Of a stretch of 64,000 nt of DNA, positions 1-8,031 are shown piece after piece (position 1 is the first letter of the stretch; every line of letters begins with the position of its first letter). Source of the DNA: Planctomycetota bacterium (GTDB lineage Bacteria; Planctomycetota; Planctomycetia; Pirellulales; Pirellulaceae); NCBI GenBank assembly GCA_029259935.1, contig JAJDEH010000476.1, positions 34,170-98,169 of the forward strand. The letters run 5' to 3'. The notes under the pieces are model-generated. The model did no database searches, was not told where the DNA came from, and saw only the letters and a program-made list of their open reading frames with translations. The position numbers and the translations under genes were made by a program.

Positions 1-2196
1 GATACCAGGCGCACTCGACCACGAATGCCGCAAGCCCAGGGTGGATAGATTGGAATCACCTGAGTAGCCTCGCGGGGGCAAGATGAAGTATTTTGTATTC
101 AGCGCATCCAAGGATTGACGAGGCCGCACATACTGGGGACGACTTGGGATTTTCGCTGGCTTCAACAAGAAGTCCAGGTCGTAGCTGCGAAATGTTCCCG
201 GCGAGTCCACCATTTCCACGTTCGAAGGCAGATGGTACTTCGGAAAGAGCACATCCCGCCGCCACGCTTCCCCTTCGACCACGCGGTCGGGCGAGGATCG
301 CTCACCCCACCGCCTCGGCAACATGGCATTGAGTTGAAACGCGCGGAAGGGCTGCGACACACCCTCGCGTTCATCTCCGTATTGCTCTTCCGCCCGGGCG
401 ATCAGGGATGCCACCGCGGGCGTCCCATGCCATTGCTCGGCGGGCGCGGTCTGGACCATCCAGCCGTTGGCCAAGGCCAAGTCACAGACCACGACAACCA
501 GGACAATCATCCGCCGTCCCCAGGACGCATGCATCTTTCCGCTCCACACCAGCCAGGCTAACACTAGTGAAACGATCAGCGCATGGATCATGGCGTACAT
601 CGAATCGAACAATGCCCCGCTGGAATCGAACGGGCCAAAGTAAATACTGCGAGGATGATCCGCCAGCCAATCGCTCCATTTCGATGAAACGGCAAACAAC
701 GCCAGCGCCCCCAGCAAACTTATCAGACCCGTGGCTAGGAGCGCTCGTCGCGGCCAGCGAGCCTGGCCGGATGTAATTTGATCCCATCCCGTGCCGGCCA
801 AGACGCTTAGGCCGATCGCTGCAATGACCATCAGCTTGGCTGGATATCGAAACGATGCATAACCTGGCAAGAGCATGGTCATGAGCCAATACAGGCCGCC
901 GAAGGGGTCGCCGACAGGAAATTCCGGGCCGTCGCTCGCGAAACACTTCCTTAGGCACCAGCCGATACCAAACGTGCCGAAACTGGCCAGCACGGCCAGC
1001 AGCACGGACAGTGAGAGCCAGCGCGTTAACGGCGTGGTTCGGCGAACTCTCCAAGCACACAAGCCCAATACGATCGGCAATAGCCCTCGGTAGAGTGACG
1101 GGACCCACAGTGCGCCACGGTTTTCAGGCAGATAAAGCCAACGACGATTTTGCGCCAGATCGCGACCATTAATCCCCGGCCAAATGAACTCGATCATCCG
1201 CCAAGGATCGACGCTCTTGGCGTAGACGGCGACGCTGGGCGGGGGAAGCGGTTTTCCAAGCAAGCCGTCATATCGATGCGACCGCGTTTCGGGATCAAGC
1301 CGATCACTTGGCCTTGTTTGGACAAATTCGTAAATATTCCGCGGGATGCCCGAAGGTTGGCCACGGACACATTCCGCCGTCCACTCCAACGTCGGCAGGA
1401 TTTGAATTGCCGACAACAGCAGCCCGGCAAAGGCCGCCGCCCCAAGCAACACGACTCGGCTACGGCCGATTCGCTTAACGACGGGCAACTCTCGCTCGTT
1501 AGACGACTCCGCGGAGTTTGCCGTTGCGTCTTCGGCGGGCTTTGCTTTGTGCCAGGCAAGGACCAACGCATGGAGCCCCGCCAAGAGCATCACGTTGTAG
1601 GCCATCTGAGCATCGCCGCCGAGTACCATCATTGCCATCACCGCGCCCAGCACGACGGCCCAGCGGAAGCTACGTTTCCGCAGCATTCGATCCGTTGCCC
1701 CGATGGCGGCGGGCAGCCAGGCGGCACTGATCAAGAACGGCAAGTTCATATGTTGCCGCAACACATCACCACAAAACGCATAGGACAGCGCGCAAATCGT
1801 CGCGCCCATGAGACTCGCGCCCGCATAACGAGACAACCGATAGGCAAAGAAGCCCGCCAACAGGACGTGGCCAACCGTGAAAAACTTGTACGACCAATCA
1901 AAGGGTATCGGCAGAAAGAAGATCAATTTGCCAGGGTAGAAAATGCTCCAGGTCGGATTGGCGACCATCGGAAATCCGCATTCGTCGTAGGGGTTCCACA
2001 ACGGAACTCTGCCAGCGGACCACTCGTGCTGCACAAAACGAAAAATCGGATAAAAGAAATTCGCCGTGTCGCCATAGACAAAATTTCTGTCAAGAAACAG
2101 TGCTTCGCCGAAGACCCAACAGAACAGCACTAGAAACAAGCAAGCGGGTATCCAGTAGAAAAGGAGGGACGCGGCCCGTTGGTGACGTGCTGCCAT
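1..2196 (-). CDS. YfhO-family polytopic membrane protein, 3' end beyond window
   Basis: The reverse frame is open from an ATG at 2196 to position 1, giving 732 codons without a stop, so the gene continues off the left edge. The N-terminus has a hydrophobic helix, then a periplasmic-looking loop with the family pattern YGDTANFFYP and PLWNPYDECGFP (about residues 43-75), followed by many hydrophobic segments. This pattern is typical of YfhO/DUF-type membrane proteins, thought to act in cell-surface glycan assembly in a GT-C glycosyltransferase-like fold. The next gene upstream on the same strand is an anchored SGNH hydrolase, which fits envelope polysaccharide work. The family call is fairly sure; substrate is unknown. 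Confidence 0.8.
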   Translation of the reverse strand, partial: MAARHQRAASLLFYWIPACLFLVLFCWVFGEALFLDRNFVYGDTANFFYPIFRFVQHEWSAGRVPLWNPYDECGFPMVANPTWSIFYPGKLIFFLPIPFDWSYKFFTVGHVLLAGFFAYRLSRYAGASLMGATICALSYAFCGDVLRQHMNLPFLISAAWLPAAIGATDRMLRKRSFRWAVVLGAVMAMMVLGGDAQMAYNVMLLAGLHALVLAWHKAKPAEDATANSAESSNERELPVVKRIGRSRVVLLGAAAFAGLLLSAIQILPTLEWTAECVRGQPSGIPRNIYEFVQTRPSDRLDPETRSHRYDGLLGKPLPPPSVAVYAKSVDPWRMIEFIWPGINGRDLAQNRRWLYLPENRGALWVPSLYRGLLPIVLGLCAWRVRRTTPLTRWLSLSVLLAVLASFGTFGIGWCLRKCFASDGPEFPVGDPFGGLYWLMTMLLPGYASFRYPAKLMVIAAIGLSVLAGTGWDQITSGQARWPRRALLATGLISLLGALALFAVSSKWSDWLADHPRSIYFGPFDSSGALFDSMYAMIHALIVSLVLAWLVWSGKMHASWGRRMIVLVVVVCDLALANGWMVQTAPAEQWHGTPAVASLIARAEEQYGDEREGVSQPFRAFQLNAMLPRRWGERSSPDRVVEGEAWRRDVLFPKYHLPSNVEMVDSPGTFRSYDLDFLLKPAKIPSRPQYVRPRQSLDALNTKYFILPPRGYSGDSNLSTLGLRHSWSSAPGI

Positions 2197-2298
2197 ATGG
2201 ATCCCTGATCCTCATGTCACGTTGGTGATGGCGAGGCGGCGGTCCGGCTTCGCAATCCGTCGATTCTAGCTTGGATGACCTGTTGCGAGTGCAGCCAG

Positions 2299-3435
2299 TC
2301 AATTGTGGCTATCGGATGGCGCGAGCAGTCGCGGAAGATCAACCATCAGGCGTTCGGCCACGAATCGATTGCCCTCAACCGTATAATGCCCTGCCGCTCC
2401 AGGAAAATCAACATGCGGATCGTCGTCCCGTATATAAAGCCCGCGGATCACTTCCGGCCGCAGCGTGCGAAACTGGTCGACCAAATCGATAATGGGCACT
2501 CCCTTTTGGCGAATTTCACCCAATAGTCCGCTGCGCATCGAATCGCTCTCGGGCGAAAGACACTCTTCCATTCGGGGCAGCCAGACGACCACCAATTGGC
2601 ATCCCTGCTGTCGATCGACGGCTTGCATGGCCTCGATGGCTCTCATCAGCAGCATCCCAACCTTGGAAGAGTCCATCACCGGCGTTGGATTGCGCGACTG
2701 CGCGCCGGAAATCCGCGTGGCCAGCCGTATCGTTCGGCACGATTTCAAGAGTTCGGTATTTTGTGTCAGCCAAGGCACATGGAATGCCCGCCGAGGGACG
2801 GGAACGTGATCGGCCACGAGGCGATTTGACTCTAGTTTCAGCGTCGGCTTTCCATAGCCCAGAAACGAGTCGTACGACATTCGATCCAACTGGACAATTC
2901 CCAAAGCTACCAAGTGCACATCATGCGGCAAATTGAATCCGTCGCGCTGATACCACAAAAACGACTGATCAAAACCATAGCCACCTTGGCCCATGTTGAG
3001 TACTTCGAATTGCGGCGCGAGGCGGTCCAGTTGCGAGCACCACGAGTCACCGTCGCCGACCCCATAGCCAAACGTAAAGGAATCACCCGTACACAGGACG
3101 CGCGTCTTACCGGGGGGCACTTCTTTCGCAAACTCTTGAGTTGCCCGCAGACTCTGCTTGTTGATGGTCACCGTTCGGCCCGGACCGTACAGGTCTTCTA
3201 CAACCGTATCGGGAGTACTGACCCACCCCAACTGCTCGTCGTATTGTGTATAGTTGCGTTCCGCCAGCGGCCGCCGTCCATAGGCAAAGATGTCGTAGAC
3301 GAACATCCCCAGGCTGGCGAACCCCTCGATCAGAACCAAAATCAGAAAGACGGCCAGCAAGCGAAAGCAAATCGACTTTACCCAGCCCCGCCGTTTTCTC
3401 GAAGGGACTGCTGGCGCATCCGTTTCGTCGGTCAT
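2299..3435 (-). CDS. Membrane-anchored SGNH/GDSL hydrolase-like protein
   Basis: This 378-residue protein has a short basic cytoplasmic start, one transmembrane helix at about residues 21-45, and a periplasmic hydrolase domain. Block I of the SGNH fold is visible as CTGDSFTFG with the nucleophile candidate Ser119, a glycine block follows as NMGQGGYG, and the C-terminal block HYTVEGNRF supplies the catalytic His350, with acidic residues just before it. SGNH enzymes of this layout usually remove or transfer O-acyl groups on sugars. It lies 102 bases upstream of the YfhO-type gene on the same strand, suggesting a shared role in surface polysaccharide modification. The substrate cannot be read from the sequence. 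Confidence 0.82.
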   Translation of the reverse strand: MTDETDAPAVPSRKRRGWVKSICFRLLAVFLILVLIEGFASLGMFVYDIFAYGRRPLAERNYTQYDEQLGWVSTPDTVVEDLYGPGRTVTINKQSLRATQEFAKEVPPGKTRVLCTGDSFTFGYGVGDGDSWCSQLDRLAPQFEVLNMGQGGYGFDQSFLWYQRDGFNLPHDVHLVALGIVQLDRMSYDSFLGYGKPTLKLESNRLVADHVPVPRRAFHVPWLTQNTELLKSCRTIRLATRISGAQSRNPTPVMDSSKVGMLLMRAIEAMQAVDRQQGCQLVVVWLPRMEECLSPESDSMRSGLLGEIRQKGVPIIDLVDQFRTLRPEVIRGLYIRDDDPHVDFPGAAGHYTVEGNRFVAERLMVDLPRLLAPSDSHN

Positions 3436-3518
3436 GAGTGCCTTCCGTACGAAAGAGCTTTTCCGTAATTATGTCCGTCTCGAATATGTGCGGCAAGGAG
3501 CATGTGTAGCCACTGACG

Positions 3519-4328
3519 CTACCAGGCCGTCCAACCGCCGTCGACGACGATGTTTTGGCCGGTAATATAGCTGCTGGCATCGCTGGCCAAGAACAACGCC
3601 GCTCCCTTCAGTTCGTGTGGCAGCCCCATCCGTCCCATCGGGCTCTTGGTCAGCAATCGCTCGACCATGTCGCCAGGTGCTCGCTCGCCGGGAAAGGGAC
3701 CGGGGCTTAAACAATTAACGCGGACTTTATCCTTCGCCCAGTAGACGGCCAGATGCCGAGCCATATGAATCACGCCGCCTTTCAGGGCATGGTAACCAAC
3801 GCTGCTCGCGGGGCAGATCCCTTCATAGGCGTCGGGATACGACGCGACCATCCCGTACATCGATCCCAGCATGATAATGTTCGCGGGGCGCTGCTGGTCG
3901 ACGGCGTAATCCCGCAGCAGCCGCGCCAGAATGAAGTATCCGGTCGCATTGGCGAAATGGTCTTGAAACTGCTCGGCGTTGATGTCCGTTAAATCTTTCC
4001 CCGCGCCGCCTTGGCCGTTGTTCAATAGGATGTCCAATCGACCGGCGCGCTCGACCGCTTGCGAAAACCCCGTGTTCAGTGAATTCTCGTCCTTGTGGTC
4101 GAGTTGAATTCCGAAATGTTGAGCGTCGCCAATCACCGGCAACTGAGCGGCGGTCTGCTCTGCCCGCGCGGCGTCACGACTACTGACGATCACCGAGGTG
4201 CCCGCTTCGGCCAATGACGAACAGAATGCGCGGCCCAAGTAACCCGCGCCTCCCGTGACCAATGCGACACGGCCCGTCAAATCGAAAAGTTGCTGGACGG
4301 TGGGTTCTTGTTGTGAATTTTCTTGCAT
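3519..4328 (-). CDS. Short-chain dehydrogenase/reductase (SDR)
   Basis: A 269-residue classical SDR. The cofactor loop is TGGAGYLG near the N-terminus, the structural motif LNNGQGG follows, and the catalytic pair is in YHALK, with Ser in the preceding LGSMYG strand. The C-terminus YITGQNIVVDGGW is the usual SDR ending. I chose the ATG at 4328 because AAGGAA lies a few bases upstream; an upstream TTG at 4355 would add nine charged residues. The NNGQGG motif replaces the commoner NNAG, but the fold looks complete. Substrate unknown. It follows the small membrane protein gene by 48 bases on the same strand. Confidence 0.88.
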   Translation of the reverse strand: MQENSQQEPTVQQLFDLTGRVALVTGGAGYLGRAFCSSLAEAGTSVIVSSRDAARAEQTAAQLPVIGDAQHFGIQLDHKDENSLNTGFSQAVERAGRLDILLNNGQGGAGKDLTDINAEQFQDHFANATGYFILARLLRDYAVDQQRPANIIMLGSMYGMVASYPDAYEGICPASSVGYHALKGGVIHMARHLAVYWAKDKVRVNCLSPGPFPGERAPGDMVERLLTKSPMGRMGLPHELKGAALFLASDASSYITGQNIVVDGGWTAW

Positions 4329-4376
4329 TTCATGTTCCTTTTTCGCTTCCGGCAAACCTGGCGGAACGCGGTATGA

Positions 4377-5147
4377 TTACTCGTAAACGGTGCAACCGGG
4401 GAGCGCGCGCCGAAGCTTCTCCGCGGCGACCGGTGTGATTTTCGTTCCTCGAATGTCGATGCGAGTGAGATTCCTGAATTCGATCAGTTCGTCAACGCTC
4501 CGATCGGTTAGCCGCGTTTCGTGGAAAGATAGCTCCAATCGACCAGTGGACGGGATCTTGGATAGTCTATCAGCAAGATAGTCATCGTTAATGCCGTGCC
4601 CCCAAAACTCGCACACGGCCGATCCATTGTCTTGGTACAACTGCATGGCGGCGAAGAACGGTTGTGTTAGACGGCTCCGTTGCAGCATCCGGCCCACGCC
4701 GAGTATGGCCACCAAGGCTAATAGAAAAACGGCGCATGGCAAGATGCTATTTCGTCGAACCAAGGTTGGTATCGTGGATTGCATTCCTCGTACGTAACGA
4801 AAGGCGAACCATCCGTTTCCTAGACCGCCGACAACAAGATAAGTGATCGAATCCGTCACTCTGATCACCGCCTGGCTATCCCACAGGAGCCTGAAGAGCC
4901 AAAGCATCGCGCCCAGATTTGCACCGACCACGATACTCACGATCCACGACCATCCAGCCCAACGACTGACGAACATCAAGCCGATGCTGATGCCCATGAG
5001 AAGAATGATGACGGCGACGTTTGCGAGAATCAGCTGGCTGCCCGCCTGCGTTAACCCCATTAAGATCGCGACGAGCGAGACCAGCAGCAAGAGCGTTCGG
5101 ACAGAAAACTGGATCGGTTGATCGGCGTCGTTCCCAATGTTATTCAC
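4377..5147 (-). CDS. Small multi-pass membrane protein with C-terminal leucine-rich tail
   Basis: A 256-residue protein starting at GTG (GTGAATAAC) because no in-frame ATG is close. It opens with QFSVRTLLLLVSLVAI, a hydrophobic start common in planctomycete membrane proteins, and has about four to five transmembrane segments in the first 150 residues. The remaining soluble tail ends in a leucine-rich-repeat-like stretch (LTDRSVDELIEF, then LTRIDIRGTKIT), a style frequent in planctomycete proteins of unknown function. No enzyme motif is visible. It may form a transcription unit with the SDR gene downstream. Function unknown. Confidence 0.65.
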   Translation of the reverse strand: MNNIGNDADQPIQFSVRTLLLLVSLVAILMGLTQAGSQLILANVAVIILLMGISIGLMFVSRWAGWSWIVSIVVGANLGAMLWLFRLLWDSQAVIRVTDSITYLVVGGLGNGWFAFRYVRGMQSTIPTLVRRNSILPCAVFLLALVAILGVGRMLQRSRLTQPFFAAMQLYQDNGSAVCEFWGHGINDDYLADRLSKIPSTGRLELSFHETRLTDRSVDELIEFRNLTRIDIRGTKITPVAAEKLRRALPGCTVYE

Positions 5148-5200
5148 ATGCGATCGCTCATTTCTGAGTTGCTTGTTTGGTTCGACTGCACGAAGGACTC

Positions 5201-6199
5201 TTATTCTATCGCTTGCCAGGTCCGAGTGTCCGCCGATTTCAAGATGGCCAGGTTGGCCCGCAAGGTTTGTTTACCTTCTTCTAGCGAACATGCGGCCGGC
5301 TGTCGAAGTTCGACTGAGTCAAGAAACGCGCTGGCCTGACGAACAAACAATTCGTCGCGCTCTAGGGGCTCGAATGGAACGTCATTCCATGGCTGTTCCG
5401 GAGTTGTCTGCCAGCGCCAACGGTGGCGATGCGTCTCGAATCGCGCGACCCCTGATCGGCAAATGACCGTAATGGTCCCTTCATTGGGCGCTTGATGCTG
5501 ATTCAAACTGTAACTAGCCTGCAGGTTTCCATGGCGGGCGACGACGTTGACCGTATCCTCAACTTCGACTCCTTCAAGCACCTGATGTTCGGCGTCGGCC
5601 GCGACCTGCGTCATCGGCCCCACCAGCCACTGGGCTGCATTCACGACATGGGTCAGTGCGTCTTGTATCGCGCCGCCTCCCGTTGCCCGGTCGCGATAGT
5701 AAATCTCTCGATAGGCGGGCCGATAGTGCGGAAAGTGCTGTCCCGAAACGGCGACCAACTGGACCGGTTCGCCAAAACGTCCCTCCAGAACTGCCTCGCG
5801 CATCTGCGACAAGACCGGATGGGCGCGGTAAACATAGGCCACGCCAGCCGTGAGTTGCCGCTGTTCGACGATCGCTTGCAGGCGGTCCAAGCCGTCCAAG
5901 GATGTCGAAAGCGGCTTTTCAATCAGCAAATGCACGCCCGCTTCGGCCAGGCGAATCGCCATCGGAATGTGAAGATGAGCGGGAGTGCAAATGACGGCCA
6001 CTTCGGGATCGTGGGCCAGCGCCTCGTCCAAGTTACTAGAGGCCGCGGGCACGGAATAACGATCGGCGACGTCACCACGCAGTCTGTCGTTGATTTCGCA
6101 GACCGACACATCCGCTCGGCCCGTTTGCTGAAAGCAACGTAAATGGCGTTCGCCAATCGAACCGACACCCACGACAAGCACGCGTTTCTTTTTGCTCAT
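5201..6199 (-). CDS. Gfo/Idh/MocA-family NAD(P)-dependent oxidoreductase
   Basis: A 332-residue protein with the Rossmann loop VGVGSIGERH at residues 10-19 and the family signature EKPLS near residue 95, whose Lys is the usual catalytic lysine. Members oxidise or reduce sugars, inositols or their derivatives with NAD(P). The start overlaps the end of the upstream deacylase gene by four bases (ATGA), so the two are translationally coupled; with the SDR gene at 7114-7905 they form a three-gene operon. The set (SDR, zinc deacylase, Gfo/Idh) suggests breakdown or remodelling of an acylated polyol or amino sugar, but this is inference. Confidence 0.9.
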   Translation of the reverse strand: MSKKKRVLVVGVGSIGERHLRCFQQTGRADVSVCEINDRLRGDVADRYSVPAASSNLDEALAHDPEVAVICTPAHLHIPMAIRLAEAGVHLLIEKPLSTSLDGLDRLQAIVEQRQLTAGVAYVYRAHPVLSQMREAVLEGRFGEPVQLVAVSGQHFPHYRPAYREIYYRDRATGGGAIQDALTHVVNAAQWLVGPMTQVAADAEHQVLEGVEVEDTVNVVARHGNLQASYSLNQHQAPNEGTITVICRSGVARFETHRHRWRWQTTPEQPWNDVPFEPLERDELFVRQASAFLDSVELRQPAACSLEEGKQTLRANLAILKSADTRTWQAIE

Positions 6200-7110
6200 G
6201 ACGTTTCCAAAATCACGCCCACGCTCTGGCCTTCAAGAACACGTGGAAAGGTTCGTAGCACAAGGACGATGCCGGTTTGCGCGGAACAGACTTCGCGAAC
6301 GTCGCGGCCCAGCACGTCGGTGACGGTACCGAGTACTTGGCCCGCTTCGACGCGATCGCCTAGCGTGACGTGCGGTTCGAAGTAACCGCTGATCGGCGCC
6401 GGATTGCAGACTTGCATGTGTCCGGCATCAGGTCGTGAGTCTTCCACGACGTGTTCCACTTGCGATGGAGTTTCCGGGTAGTGAATCATGTCAAGTGATC
6501 GCATCACGTTCAGACAGCCTTCCACGTAGGCGTCGATACCGGATGCACGGCAAGTCGCCGATCCTAGATACTCGGCATAGATCGCCGGCACTTGGGCATC
6601 GCGGGCGACCGACAACGACCGGCCATCGTGCGTCGCCGCCGTGCCCCAGACAATCGGCAAGTTAAAAGCCTGGGCCATCTTTCGCTGTTGCTTGAGTACA
6701 TCGCCGTTGGAATGCAGCGTGTAGCCGGTCATGGGAAGCACGGCCAATTCCGTTCCGCCGGTGTGTAGATCGATGTAAAAGTCGGCGGCCCGAATGAGTT
6801 CGCTCAACGCGGCGGCCACCCGCTCGGTCGGCGGCCCATCGAGGCTACCCGGACAGACGCGGGCCAGATCCAAATCGTCTTCCGCGCAGCGATGGCCGCG
6901 CAGAAAGGCCGCCTCGTTCACCACCGGGACCAACGTCAGCCGACCGTGAAGCAGTTGTCGCTCATTTTCGGGATCTTCAAATAGCCGCGCCAAGCGACGA
7001 ATGGCGGCCATCGGTTCGAACTCGTCTCCGTGAACTCCACCCGTGATCAATAGGTGCGGATTCGCCGAAGCGGTAAACTCGGTCTGCTGCAATTGGAGGG
7101 CGGCGGCCAT
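6196..7110 (-). CDS. Succinylglutamate desuccinylase/aspartoacylase-family zinc deacylase
   Basis: A 304-residue M14-like deacylase. The zinc site is visible as GGVHGDE (His27, Glu30) and a second His in the block YIDLHTGG. The C-terminal third (about residues 210-304) is the beta-rich domain seen in AstE/aspartoacylase and ectoine-degrading DoeB-type enzymes. These enzymes remove N-acyl groups from amino acids or diamines. It starts three bases after the SDR stop and overlaps the Gfo/Idh start by four bases, so it sits in the middle of a tight operon. DoeB-like deacetylation is possible, but no other ectoine-degradation gene is present, so the substrate is open. Confidence 0.85.
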   Translation of the reverse strand: MAAALQLQQTEFTASANPHLLITGGVHGDEFEPMAAIRRLARLFEDPENERQLLHGRLTLVPVVNEAAFLRGHRCAEDDLDLARVCPGSLDGPPTERVAAALSELIRAADFYIDLHTGGTELAVLPMTGYTLHSNGDVLKQQRKMAQAFNLPIVWGTAATHDGRSLSVARDAQVPAIYAEYLGSATCRASGIDAYVEGCLNVMRSLDMIHYPETPSQVEHVVEDSRPDAGHMQVCNPAPISGYFEPHVTLGDRVEAGQVLGTVTDVLGRDVREVCSAQTGIVLVLRTFPRVLEGQSVGVILETS

Positions 7111-7113
7111 TTT

Positions 7114-7905
7114 TCATTCTCTTGTTGGAATCTGTCCCGTTTGGCGACAATCCTTGAAACGAAATCCACCGTCCACGCAAAGCACGGTTCCGGTGATGTA
7201 GTCCGCCTCGTTAGAGGCTAGAAACCGGGCCGCCTGGCCGATGTCAGTGGGCGTGCCTAGCCTTCCCAAGGGCAACTGTTCGCCTTCGCTTTGCATGGTC
7301 TCGTCGCTGAAGGTCTCATGTTCGCCGGGAGTGTCGATCCAGCCAGGTTCGATCACGTTGACGTTGATCCGATGGGGCGACAATTCGACCGACATAGTGC
7401 GAGCCATGTGATTCAATCCGGCCTTGGCCGCGCCGTAGGCGATGCTGCGGGCAATCGGCATTTCCGCTTGCACGCTGGAAATGAAAACGATCTTTCCGGC
7501 ATTCTCTTGCTGTACCATGTGCCGCGACACTAACTGCCCCATGTGGAACCCGCTGATCAGTGTGGCCTGGATGACTTTCTCAAAATCGTTTGGATCGTAA
7601 TCCAGAAATTCCCGGCGAACGCCAAAAGCGGGATTACTGATCAGAATGTCGATGGTTTTCGCGGCGCTGATGGCGTCGTCGACCAGTTGTTCGCAGCCCG
7701 ATCGCGAAAAGACATCGGCTTCGATTGGCGTGCAATTGGTTCCAAGTTCCGAGATTTCAGCCGCGATAGCAGACAGATCAGGACTGCCGGGCCGGTCGTT
7801 GATAGTGACGTTCGCGCCGGCCCGAGCTAATTCGAGGGCGCAGCCTCGCCCAATCCCACGCCCCGCGCCGGTTACCAGGGCGGTCTTACCTTCCAAGCTG
7901 GCCAT
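7114..7905 (-). CDS. Short-chain dehydrogenase/reductase (SDR)
   Basis: A 263-residue classical SDR and first gene of the operon running to 5201. It has the cofactor motif TGAGRGIGRG, the active-site Ser in FISSVQ and the catalytic YGAAK, and ends with the SDR-typical region YITGTVLCVDGGF. It begins at an ATG (7905) directly before the start MASLEGKTALVTGAG. Probable role is interconversion of a hydroxyl and a keto group on the substrate shared with the deacylase and Gfo/Idh enzyme encoded downstream. The identity of that substrate is not evident. Confidence 0.9.
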   Translation of the reverse strand: MASLEGKTALVTGAGRGIGRGCALELARAGANVTINDRPGSPDLSAIAAEISELGTNCTPIEADVFSRSGCEQLVDDAISAAKTIDILISNPAFGVRREFLDYDPNDFEKVIQATLISGFHMGQLVSRHMVQQENAGKIVFISSVQAEMPIARSIAYGAAKAGLNHMARTMSVELSPHRINVNVIEPGWIDTPGEHETFSDETMQSEGEQLPLGRLGTPTDIGQAARFLASNEADYITGTVLCVDGGFRFKDCRQTGQIPTRE

Positions 7906-8031
7906 CGGATATCCCTACCTTACGCCACGCAGTGACGTTGATTGTGAAAGAATCTCAAAACGACCAATAGTACTGGGTGGCCGCCAAAGAAAACACCCAG
8001 GATTGTAGATTCGATTGGCTGAGTAACGTCA

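Noticed and set aside
1150..2133. Plus-strand frame of 327 codons
   Set aside because: It is antisense to the YfhO-type gene, very rich in Arg, His and Gln, and lacks any protein-like pattern; the minus frame has clear family motifs.
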